A stretch of 7,587 nucleotides of DNA from JBGPRB01 sp964422155 (lineage in GTDB: Bacteria; Chloroflexota; Dehalococcoidia; Dehalococcoidales; RBG-16-60-22): contig CAYQZZ010000082.1 of NCBI GenBank assembly GCA_964422155.1, forward strand, positions 1 to 7,587, in the 5' to 3' direction. Below are positions 1 to 5,263 of the stretch, piece by piece (within the stretch, counting starts at the first letter, position 1; each line of letters opens with the position of its first letter). Both the position numbers and the translations under genes were made by a program. The notes beneath the pieces are model-generated. The model searched no databases, was not told where the DNA came from, and saw nothing but the letters and a program-made list of their open reading frames with translations.

Positions 1-767
1 ACGTCTTTGCCCTGCTCCATGAACTCCTCGCCCATAGCGCAGCCGGCATAGGGCGCCAGATACTGCAGAGCCACAGAATCAGAGGCGCTGGCCGCAACAA
101 CGATGGTATGCTCCATAGCACCGAAATTATTGAGCGTGGCCACCACGCGCGCCACCTGAGATACCTTCTGGCCGATGGCAACATAAATACAGATTAAATC
201 GCCGCCCTTCTGGTTGACGATGGCATCAAGGGCGATGGCTGTCTTGCCGGTGGAGCGGTCGCCGATGATAAGCTCCCGCTGCCCGCGGCCGATGGGGAAC
301 ATGCTGTCGACGGACTTGATACCGGTCTGCACCGGCGTGTCCACAGGGGCGCGCAACACCACGTTGGGCGCCACACGCTCTATCGGTCTGGTCTTATCCG
401 TCTTGATAGCGCCTTTACCGTCCAGGGGACGTCCGAGGGGGTCGACGACACGTCCAATCATCGCTTCGCCCACGGGGACCTCAGCGATGCGGCCGGTACA
501 TTTGACCTCATCGCCTTCTTTAATATGAGTGTAGTCGCCAAGGATGACGGCAGAGACGCTGTCCTCCTCAAGGTTCAGAGCGATGCCGATGACATCGTTG
601 GGAAACTGAAGCAGCTCATTGTACTTAGCCGAGGCCAGGCCATGAATCCTGGCGATACCATCACCGACCTCGATAACGGTGCCGACATCCACCATGGTTA
701 CGGCCGTGCCGAACTGCTCAATCTGCTGCTTGATAATAGATACAATTTCTTCGCCTCTCGTTGCCAC
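1..767 (-). CDS. atpA: ATP synthase F1 subunit alpha, 5' part (cut by window edge)
   Basis: Alpha subunit of the F1 head, which forms the catalytic hexamer with beta and carries the non-catalytic nucleotide sites. The visible 255 codons cover the N-terminal beta-barrel and the first half of the nucleotide-binding domain. The P-loop GDRSTGKT lies at residues 169-176, the same numbering as in E. coli AtpA. It is followed by an intact stretch rich in conserved alpha-subunit positions, ending in MEQGKD at the window edge. The start is GTG at 767, chosen because AAAGGAGGT sits 7 bases upstream and the N-terminus (ATRGEEIVSIIKQQIEQF) is the usual alpha-subunit opening. It is the last atp gene in view, and the 236-base gap from atpH is filled mostly by a palindromic repeat. 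Nothing appears broken; the 3' half is simply outside the window. Confidence 0.97.
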   Translation of the reverse strand, partial: MATRGEEIVSIIKQQIEQFGTAVTMVDVGTVIEVGDGIARIHGLASAKYNELLQFPNDVIGIALNLEEDSVSAVILGDYTHIKEGDEVKCTGRIAEVPVGEAMIGRVVDPLGRPLDGKGAIKTDKTRPIERVAPNVVLRAPVDTPVQTGIKSVDSMFPIGRGQRELIIGDRSTGKTAIALDAIVNQKGGDLICIYVAIGQKVSQVARVVATLNNFGAMEHTIVVAASASDSVALQYLAPYAGCAMGEEFMEQGKD

Positions 768-832
768 GTGAGCTACCTCCTTTGCCTCCCGATTAAATTA
801 ACCATTATTATCTCTTAGTATTTATCATTGTT

Positions 833-992
833 GTCATTCTGGCCCCGTATCAGTGTACGGGGTAAACTCCGGCCAGAATCCACACCCCATATCCCCACTG
901 GATTCTCCGCCTTAGGCGGACTGGAATGACAGTATAGAGGTTATAGATTCCCGCTCCCGTATCAAGTACGGGACAAGCTTCGCTGGAATGAC
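833..992. repeat. Composite palindromic interspersed repeat between atpH and atpA
   Basis: A non-coding block made of several stem-loops. It opens with GTCATTCTGG (833-842) and has the near inverted copy CTGGAATGAC at 921-930; a further GGAATGAC closes it at 985-992. Inside, ATTCTGGCC pairs with GGCCAGAAT around a nested CCCCGTA/TACGGGG hairpin. TCCGCC/GGCGGA forms a second hairpin, and TCCCGTA/TACGGGA a third. This GTCATTCC...GGAATGAC style is typical of REP-like or MITE-like repeats dispersed in many bacterial genomes (family knowledge). Copy number cannot be judged from this window. The block begins 11 bases after the atpH stop and ends 65 bases before the atpA start, so it will be present in the operon mRNA. 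Confidence 0.75.
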
Positions 993-1003
993 GTCAAAAA
1001 ACA

Positions 1004-1549
1004 TTACCGTTTCCTTTCCCCGCCAACCAGCTCTCTCTTTAAAGCTACAAGTTTGCTGCGGGTGCTGCCGTCCAGCAGCTTACCGCCAACCCTGGCGATA
1101 ATCCCACCGAGAATACCCGGGTCTACTTCCGACTTCAACACTACCTTCGCACCCACCAATGAACCCAATTTTTCGGCCAGCTTCTGTTTATCTCTATCGT
1201 CCAGAGGGACAGCGGTGGTAACATCAGCCGCCTGTATGCCGTTATAGGCATCCAGCAAACGCTGGTACTCCGTAGCGATTTCACTAATCATGCCGATGCC
1301 GGCCCTGGCTATCAGCAAAAGCACCAGATTCAAAGCCAGGGGGTTGATATCACCCAGGATTTGCGATAAAAGCCGGGACTTATCCTCACTCTTGATTTTG
1401 GGATTTTCCAGCACTGCCAGAAAGTTACTATCACTAACGGCGGCAGCGACCTCTGGCAGGTCTAAATGCCACCGCTCCAGTTCATTTTTCTCCAGCGCGA
1501 GCTCGAATATGGCCTGAGCATAGCGCCGGGCGTACACTTTTCTCGCCAT
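1004..1549 (-). CDS. atpH: ATP synthase F1 subunit delta
   Basis: Delta subunit (OSCP-like) of 181 residues, the usual length, which joins the top of the F1 head to the peripheral stalk formed by subunit b. The N-terminal helical domain starts ARKVYARRYAQAIFELA. The C-terminal signature is DPGILGGIIARVGGKLLDGS followed by TRSKLVALKREL, the diagnostic end of the family. The ATG at 1549 has only a modest Shine-Dalgarno (GGGAAGA, about 5 bases away), weaker than its operon neighbours. It follows atpF after 119 bases, half of which is a palindromic repeat, and precedes atpA. No anomalies are seen in the reading frame. Confidence 0.96.
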   Translation of the reverse strand: MARKVYARRYAQAIFELALEKNELERWHLDLPEVAAAVSDSNFLAVLENPKIKSEDKSRLLSQILGDINPLALNLVLLLIARAGIGMISEIATEYQRLLDAYNGIQAADVTTAVPLDDRDKQKLAEKLGSLVGAKVVLKSEVDPGILGGIIARVGGKLLDGSTRSKLVALKRELVGGERKR

Positions 1550-1583
1550 GATATCTTCCCGACTATCGAAGGATGTTTACGTT

Positions 1584-1644
1584 GTCATTTTGAGGACGGA
1601 TTCGTTCAGTCGTCCCGATTTCATCGGGACTCCTTCAGAATGAC
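1584..1644. repeat. Palindromic interspersed repeat between atpF and atpH
   Basis: A 61-base element with imperfect terminal inverted repeats: GTCATTTTGAGGA at one end and TCCTTCAGAATGAC at the other. Between them is a perfect 8-bp hairpin, GTCCCGAT, loop TTC, ATCGGGAC (1612-1630). The sequence is of the GTCATTCTGA...TCAGAATGAC class of dispersed bacterial repeats and differs from the element at 833-992 in both ends and core. It starts 24 bases after the atpF stop on the transcribed minus strand and ends about 34 bases before the atpH start codon. No coding potential is apparent. Confidence 0.7.
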
Positions 1645-1668
1645 ATTTTAAACACCCTCAATATCAGG

Positions 1669-2169
1669 CTACTCCTTCTTCAGGGTTGAACTTTCTTCCA
1701 GCACCTTTTCAATAAGCTCGCGGTGCTCTTCCTTGTCCAGAGACTTCTCGATAACCTTGCCCGCCGCCAGCACGGTTAAATCGGCAAACTCACGGCGCAC
1801 AACAGTAATAGCGTCATCGCGTTCTCTCTGAATCTCGGCACGGGCACGGTTGACAAGGGTCTCAGCCTGCTTCTTGGCATCTTCCTGCGCCTTCTGCTTG
1901 ACCTCTTCGCCGGCTTTTACCGCCCGGGCTATCCTCTCCTGCCCTTCGCGGCTGGCCTCCTCAAGCTGCTTCTTGACCTCTTCCTGAGTACGGGCCGACT
2001 GCGCCTTGATAGACTCAGCCTGGTCCATGCTTTCCTTGATACGCCGCGAGCGCTCATCGAGCATCCGCATGATAGGTTTATAAGCGACAAAGCGCAGAAC
2101 AACCAGCAGGATGATGAAAGTCACGACCTGCGTCAGCAATGTCGGTACACTAATTCCAAGTCCTTCCAC
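1669..2169 (-). CDS. atpF: ATP synthase Fo subunit b
   Basis: Peripheral stalk subunit of 166 residues. Residues 8-30 (VPTLLTQVVTFIILLVVLRF region) form the single membrane anchor, followed by the YKPIMRMLDERSRRI hinge typical of subunit b. A long, highly charged helix to about residue 150 is rich in E, K, R and Q with coiled-coil character. It dimerises and holds delta and alpha static against the rotor. The start is GTG at 2169, supported by GGGAGGG about 5 bases upstream. Only one b gene is visible, so a b/b' pair as in cyanobacteria is not indicated here. It is separated from the upstream orf37 by 80 bases containing a strong hairpin. Confidence 0.96.
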   Translation of the reverse strand: MEGLGISVPTLLTQVVTFIILLVVLRFVAYKPIMRMLDERSRRIKESMDQAESIKAQSARTQEEVKKQLEEASREGQERIARAVKAGEEVKQKAQEDAKKQAETLVNRARAEIQRERDDAITVVRREFADLTVLAAGKVIEKSLDKEEHRELIEKVLEESSTLKKE

Positions 2170-2190
2170 AATACCCTCCCAATATCCGTC

Positions 2191-2234
2191 TCAGGCCAGG
2201 AAGATTTGACCGTAAAATCGACTCCCTGACCTGA
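2191..2234 (-). promoter_or_regulatory. Long intercistronic RNA hairpin upstream of atpF
   Basis: On the minus strand TCAGGTCAGGGAG (2234-2222) pairs along all 13 positions with CTTCCTGGCCTGA (2203-2191). Two of the pairs are G-U wobbles, so the duplex is better as RNA than as DNA. The apical part can add a short GATTT/AAATC stem. No U-run follows, so it is not a convincing terminator. It lies 15 bases after the orf37 stop and 21 bases before the atpF start. A role in mRNA stability or processing that sets the high c-subunit output relative to subunit b is plausible but inferred. Confidence 0.6.
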
Positions 2235-2249
2235 TAGCGTACGGTACAG

Positions 2250-2363
2250 TTATTTCGAGAGCAGTATGAGCCAGGTAACGGCGGCCATGCCGACAACTAC
2301 CCCGATAACCATAACCGCCGCCGCAATAACCGTAATAAAGACCGGAAGTCCGCTATCTTCCAT
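2250..2363 (-). CDS. Small single-span membrane protein encoded between atpE and atpF (orf37)
   Basis: A 37-codon ORF beginning MEDSGLPVF and ending WLILLSK, TAA stop. AGGAGAG lies about 5 bases upstream of its ATG, a ribosome site as good as those of the neighbouring atp genes. Residues 8-35 form one continuous hydrophobic helix. It contains a GxxxG packing motif (G21, G25), more small residues at A27 and A28, and a W31 near the far end. The N-terminus is acidic (E2, D3) and the C-terminus basic (K37). It is codirectional, 36 bases after the atpE stop and upstream of atpF. I do not recognise a family. Its location suggests an accessory Fo subunit or assembly factor, but this is inference. 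Chance translation of a spacer is the alternative; the ribosome site and the helix-only composition argue against it. Confidence 0.72.
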   Translation of the reverse strand: MEDSGLPVFITVIAAAVMVIGVVVGMAAVTWLILLSK

Positions 2364-2399
2364 GATTTCTCTCCTAATATTTTCTACTCCAGATTTTTA

Positions 2400-2630
2400 C
2401 TAAGCGACCATTGCCAGGATGATAGCCACAATCAGGGCATAGATACCAATGGCCTCAGCCATGGCGATGGCTATCAACATGTTGGTCATGATGGGACCTC
2501 TGGCTTCAGGGTTGCGCGCCAGGCCCTGCATCGCGCCGTAACCGAGAATACCGATGCCGATGCCCGGCCCCAGGGCGCCCAGTCCCATAGCAAGTCCCGC
2601 CGCTAACATTTTGACTGCTTCTGCGTCCAT
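2400..2630 (-). CDS. atpE: ATP synthase Fo subunit c (rotor ring proteolipid)
   Basis: Subunit c, 76 residues, a two-helix hairpin that oligomerises into the ion-driven rotor ring. Helix 1 carries the glycine-rich GALGPGIGIGILGYG (18-32). The polar loop is RNPEARG (39-45), which contacts gamma and epsilon. Helix 2 holds the ion-carrying carboxylate E59 in AMAEAIGIYALIVA. The residues equivalent to the sodium ligands known from Ilyobacter c (Q32 and S66) are I26 and A60 here, so proton coupling is predicted. Initiation at ATG 2630 is supported by a very strong AAGGAGGA, fitting the high c copy number. It follows atpB by 35 bases. Confidence 0.97.
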   Translation of the reverse strand: MDAEAVKMLAAGLAMGLGALGPGIGIGILGYGAMQGLARNPEARGPIMTNMLIAIAMAEAIGIYALIVAIILAMVA

Positions 2631-2665
2631 TCTTTGTCCTCCTTAGAACATTCTCACTGAATTTA

Positions 2666-3631
2666 TTAATGTGACTCTTCCTCATGAGAAGCCACAGCCA
2701 TAGAAGCAAAGGCGAGTGTTAACCCGCTAAATACCAGAGCTTGAATGAAGCCGATAAATAACTCCAACCCGTAAACCATCCAGCCTATCGCCATAGGAAT
2801 AAGGAAAGCGGCAACCATAATTAAAATTTCACCCGCCGTCATATTGCCAAAGAGACGGAAGGTAAAACTGACGATACGGATTAACTCGCTGAGCGTTTCC
2901 AGCACCCCGACGAAAATGTCGATGAAACTGGAGAACAGCCCGGAAAGACCCTTCTTTATCCTCCCCTTGAATACATGACCGACGCTTCCGAAAAATCCGC
3001 CTACATTGACGAATTTACGCAGGTATTTAACGCCCAGCGTCTTGAGGCCGTAATACTCCACGAAGACGAAGGATACTAAAGCTATTGCCAAGGGCGTATT
3101 CAGGTCCGTGTTGGAGCCCCTTAGCAGCTCATATTCATGCCCATGTATGGTTATTTCTATGGAGCCGAATCCGGGTATAAGGCTAAGCCAGGCGTTAAAC
3201 GCTACGAAGAGGAAGATGGTGCAAATAACCGGGAAAAACTTACGTCCGTTTTTCTCCCCGGCAACGCTATTGCAAAAATCATATATCCAGCCGAGTATAA
3301 ATTCGAAGGCAGCCTGTAATTTTCCGGGAATGAGCTTCATGCGACGGGTTATCAACCAGCTGGCGACCGCTAAGAAGATGACGGTAATCCATCCGGCGAT
3401 CATGGTATTGGTAATCGGCAGGCCGAAAACATGAAAAAGCACCGGCGCGGGGAGATGGGGTTCAGGCGAGGGAACGCTTAACCAGGAGGGCAGGCCGATG
3501 TCACCGATGATGCTCTTACCCAAAGGTCCGGCCAGAAAACCGATAACGACAATAGCAAGAGCTATAATAACAATAATAATTAAAACAGGGAAAGAACAGC
3601 CGAGACAGCCGCGTTTCTTAGGCTCAGCCAC
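2666..3631 (-). CDS. atpB: ATP synthase Fo subunit a
   Basis: Subunit a, 321 residues, the stator half-channel protein that passes ions to the c ring. The essential arginine is R259 in SFTFRLFGNMTAGE, with GNM at 262-264. The last helix has Q297 in LFIGFIQALVFSGLTLAFAS. Residues 63-80 (PVLFHVFGLPITNTMIAG) are the typical start of the family core. Ahead of this is an extension of about 60 residues with a hydrophobic helix (14-34) preceded by basic residues and two cysteines, C9 and C12. The start is GTG at 3631, overlapping the atpI TAG by one base (TAGTG), with AAGGAG 8 bases upstream. The overlap suggests translational coupling with atpI. Confidence 0.96.
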   Translation of the reverse strand: MAEPKKRGCLGCSFPVLIIIVIIALAIVVIGFLAGPLGKSIIGDIGLPSWLSVPSPEPHLPAPVLFHVFGLPITNTMIAGWITVIFLAVASWLITRRMKLIPGKLQAAFEFILGWIYDFCNSVAGEKNGRKFFPVICTIFLFVAFNAWLSLIPGFGSIEITIHGHEYELLRGSNTDLNTPLAIALVSFVFVEYYGLKTLGVKYLRKFVNVGGFFGSVGHVFKGRIKKGLSGLFSSFIDIFVGVLETLSELIRIVSFTFRLFGNMTAGEILIMVAAFLIPMAIGWMVYGLELFIGFIQALVFSGLTLAFASMAVASHEEESH

Positions 3632-3846
3632 TAGCCGTTCTCCTTGTCCTGCTTGTCATTCATGAGGGGTCGAATCATGCGATAAACACCGTAAACAGCT
3701 ATGACCAATCCCACGAGCAAACCGATAATCATAAAAATCGGTTTTTTGCCACTCAACCACCAGCCGGCTAAGGTCCCCCCTACAATACAGATAGCTATGT
3801 AAAATCCAATACCGGTCAGTCTCAGAGCCGGTATCCACCTGTTCAT
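3631..3846 (-). CDS. atpI: AtpI/AtpZ-type small membrane protein of the ATP synthase operon
   Basis: A 71-residue protein with two membrane helices (about 11-31 and 36-56) joined by a short GKKP turn and a charged tail (NDKQDKENG). The pattern, glycine-rich first helix then KKPIFMIIGLLVGLVIAVYGVYRM, matches the AtpI/AtpZ family (ATPase_gene1). That family is encoded first in many atp operons and is linked to c-ring assembly or Mg/Ca transport. An upstream in-frame ATG at 3876 is rejected because it lies within the predicted -10 box and lacks a ribosome site. ATG 3846 has GAGGT 4 bases upstream. The choice between the AtpI and AtpZ names is uncertain; the short length favours AtpZ. Confidence 0.85.
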   Translation of the reverse strand: MNRWIPALRLTGIGFYIAICIVGGTLAGWWLSGKKPIFMIIGLLVGLVIAVYGVYRMIRPLMNDKQDKENG

Positions 3847-3850
3847 GCCG

Positions 3851-3855
3851 ACCTC
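3851..3855 (-). promoter_or_regulatory. Ribosome binding site fixing the atpI start
   Basis: GAGGT on the minus strand, 4 bases before ATG 3846. It decides this start over the upstream in-frame ATG at 3876, which has no such signal and lies upstream of the predicted transcript start. Confidence 0.6.
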
Positions 3856-3874
3856 ACTACGCCTAACCCTGAGC

Positions 3875-3904
3875 ATGATAGCAGAATATGATACTTCAGG
3901 TCAA
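3875..3904 (-). promoter_or_regulatory. Predicted promoter of the atp operon
   Basis: On the minus strand, -35 TTGACC (3904-3899), an 18-base spacer and -10 TATCAT (3880-3875), with TGC directly before the -10 (extended -10). Each box has one mismatch to the sigma-70 consensus. Transcription would start near 3868, leaving a leader of about 20 bases before the atpI ATG. It is the only good promoter seen upstream of atpI. Confidence 0.7.
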
Positions 3905-3965
3905 GTCTTATGGGTATTAGGATATAGTACCTCAGATATACGGTCGAAGTAAGACAAAACCGACT

Positions 3966-4017
3966 AAGGGAAGCAGCGTTTCGGACGCTCGGTAAAGGTA
4001 TCGGCCGGGCTTCCCTT
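3966..4017. other. Nested hairpin between orf99 and the atp promoter
   Basis: AAGGGAAGC (3966-3974) pairs with GCTTCCCTT (4009-4017). Inside, AGCGT/ACGCT (3975-3989) forms a second perfect hairpin stacked directly on the outer stem, followed by a GC-rich arm with CGGCCG. It lies 43 bases after the orf99 stop and about 60 bases upstream of the atp -35 box. No U-run follows immediately on either strand; on the minus strand TTTT comes 7 bases later. It may be a poor terminator for orf99 or a structured RNA. The 3877-4060 gap holds this, the promoter and nothing else I can identify. Confidence 0.45.
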
Positions 4018-4060
4018 TATCAAACAGTTTATTCGATTTTAATCCCGGGCGAAGGTGCTT

Positions 4061-4360
4061 TTATACCTTCTTACCCTTGAAGGGAGACGTGCCGAAATCG
4101 CCGGCCTTTACCTCACCGGAAATAGCGTTTCCCGCCACTTTACCCTTATAGGCAAGCGCCATTTTCCCCATGGGGCCGCTTATCTCCATGTTCCACGAGA
4201 CTTCATTCCCTTTTACGGTGCCGCCGCTGAAGTTGGTCGTGCCGAAGGAGCTTTCCATGGTGCCGCTGAGTTTACCACCGGCAGCTTTGAGAGTTAACTT
4301 CGATTCCTGCTTCCCCATCGGTGTGTCAATCTCGATTTTATAAGTACCGTCAACAGCCAT
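4061..4360 (-). CDS. Small beta-rich protein with internal duplication, unknown function (orf99)
   Basis: A 99-residue protein, soluble by composition, with no signal peptide or membrane helix. I do not recognise a named family. Alternating polar and apolar residues with many glycines suggest an all-beta fold. The sequence is two copies of one unit, about residues 7-49 and 56-99, offset by 49-50 positions. TPMGK (13-17) matches GPMGK (62-66), LSG (31-33) matches ISG (80-82), and FGTTNFSGGTV (39-49) matches FGTSPFKGKKV (89-99). ATG 4360 has a strong AGGAGGGG upstream. It has its own predicted promoter and appears to be a single-gene transcript upstream of the atp operon. There are no catalytic-looking residues; binding of a ligand or lipid is possible but unsupported. 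Confidence 0.88.
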   Translation of the reverse strand: MAVDGTYKIEIDTPMGKQESKLTLKAAGGKLSGTMESSFGTTNFSGGTVKGNEVSWNMEISGPMGKMALAYKGKVAGNAISGEVKAGDFGTSPFKGKKV

Positions 4361-4406
4361 TTTTCCCCTCCTAACCTGTTTCGGCTACGCAGATAAGTTT
4401 CAACGC

Positions 4407-4435
4407 ATATTAGCACCACGATGATTCATTGTCAA
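4407..4435 (-). promoter_or_regulatory. Predicted promoter of orf99
   Basis: On the minus strand, a perfect -35 TTGACA (4435-4430), a 17-base spacer ending in TGC, and -10 TAATAT (4412-4407). The start would be near 4400, about 40 bases before the ATG. The -35 box lies within a few bases of the preceding terminator stem. Confidence 0.65.
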
Positions 4436-4439
4436 ATGA

Positions 4440-4470
4440 AAGAGCCCTGATTCTTTACTTCAGGGCTCTT
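4440..4470 (-). terminator. Intrinsic terminator of the DUF151 gene
   Basis: A perfect 11-bp stem, AAGAGCCCTGA/TCAGGGCTCTT, with a 9-base loop, 23 bases after the DUF151 stop codon. On the minus strand it is followed by TTCATTT, a short interrupted U-tract. On the plus strand it is followed by CACAATTTTTT, so it could also act in that direction, although no plus-strand gene reads into it. Confidence 0.75.
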
Positions 4471-4493
4471 CACAATTTTTTAAGCTGTTTTAA

Positions 4494-5045
4494 CTAAGAC
4501 TTGCGCTTATCGAAATCGTCAAGGTCTAGAGTGTTGATAAAATCATAAAAAGCGGACATCTTTTTCTTCATCTCTTCGTCACTGACCTTGCTATGTTTGC
4601 CTTCAACCTCGTCCTTTTCATCAAAGATAGGCCGCCCGGTTTCTCCATCCAGCAGAATGCCCGCCTTTTCCAGGACGGATTCGTCAGCGAAAATAGGCAC
4701 TCCTGTTCTTACCGCCAGCGCCAGGGCATCACTGGGGCGAGAGTCGACCTCCACATGTTTCCCATCGATTTCAAGAATCACTTTGGCAAAAAAGGTATCA
4801 TTTTTAAGGTCATTGACAATGATAGAATTAACCGCAGCCCCCAGCGTATCAATGACCGAGCTCAACAGGTCATGAGTCAAAGGCCGCGGGACGGTCACTC
4901 CTTGAAGCTTTACCGCGATGGCATCGGCTTCAGCCGGGCCAATCCAGATAGGCAAATAGCGGTCAGACGTCTTCTCCTTTAGAATCACCACACGCTGGTA
5001 GTTCATCAGGCTAACCCGAATACTATCAATAGTCATCTCTATCAT
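4494..5045 (-). CDS. Bifunctional nuclease (BFN/DUF151) family protein
   Basis: A 183-residue member of the bifunctional nuclease family (DUF151), named from plant proteins reported to have DNase and RNase activity; the bacterial role is unclear. The core is residues 1-130, with the conserved LPIWIGPAEADAIA (31-44), VPRPLTHDLL (52-61) and RPSDALALAVRTGVPIFADE (103-122). A charged C-terminal tail from about 140 holds EEMKKKM and ends in a helical DDFDKRKS, resembling the UvrB/UvrC-motif tail some family members have, but too weak to call. Start: TTG 5051 is also in frame, but ATG 5045 has GGAGG 7 bases upstream and gives the family-typical MIEMTIDSIRV opening. It is monocistronic by its own promoter and terminator. 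Confidence 0.9.
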   Translation of the reverse strand: MIEMTIDSIRVSLMNYQRVVILKEKTSDRYLPIWIGPAEADAIAVKLQGVTVPRPLTHDLLSSVIDTLGAAVNSIIVNDLKNDTFFAKVILEIDGKHVEVDSRPSDALALAVRTGVPIFADESVLEKAGILLDGETGRPIFDEKDEVEGKHSKVSDEEMKKKMSAFYDFINTLDLDDFDKRKS

Positions 5046-5052
5046 GGACAAT

Positions 5053-5057
5053 CCTCC
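5053..5057 (-). promoter_or_regulatory. Ribosome binding site fixing the DUF151 start
   Basis: GGAGG within a purine-rich run on the minus strand, 7 bases before ATG 5045. It nearly abuts TTG 5051, which makes that upstream start unlikely. Confidence 0.6.
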
Positions 5058-5085
5058 CTCCCCCTTTTCTCAACCGATGTATTTA

Positions 5086-5115
5086 ATTCTAAACCCGTAT
5101 TAATAGACCTGTCAA
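5086..5115 (-). promoter_or_regulatory. Predicted promoter of the DUF151 gene
   Basis: On the minus strand, a perfect -35 TTGACA (5115-5110), an 18-base spacer and -10 TAGAAT (5091-5086, one mismatch). The start would be near 5079, giving a leader of about 34 bases. Two more TTGAC sequences lie just upstream, at 5128-5123 and 5145-5140. Confidence 0.6.
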
Positions 5116-5263
5116 ATGGCAATGTCAATTTACATTCCCGTCAATTAAAAATCAAGGTAATATTGGTGTTTTATGGTCAACCTATCAGGGAATTCTTTGT
5201 TGTCCATGCTCCACCGCCATTATTATAATTCAAATGCTGATAAAATACCTAAAATTGGGGAGG

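Noticed and set aside
214..818. Plus-strand ORFs opposite atpA
   Set aside because: They are shadow frames of atpA, which matches the family residue for residue around the P-loop.
800..838. Possible internal promoter for atpA (ATGACA with GATAAT)
   Set aside because: The spacer is about 19 bases, the boxes are imperfect and the sequence is AT-rich. It is too weak to list as a feature.
3847..3876. Upstream ATG extending atpI by 10 codons
   Set aside because: The ATG overlaps the predicted -10 box and has no ribosome site. The ATG at 3846 has GAGGT in place.
3921..3940. Direct hexamer repeat GATATA at 14-base spacing upstream of the atp -35 box
   Set aside because: Two AT-rich hexamers in an AT-rich gap are easily chance; there is no dyad and no third copy.
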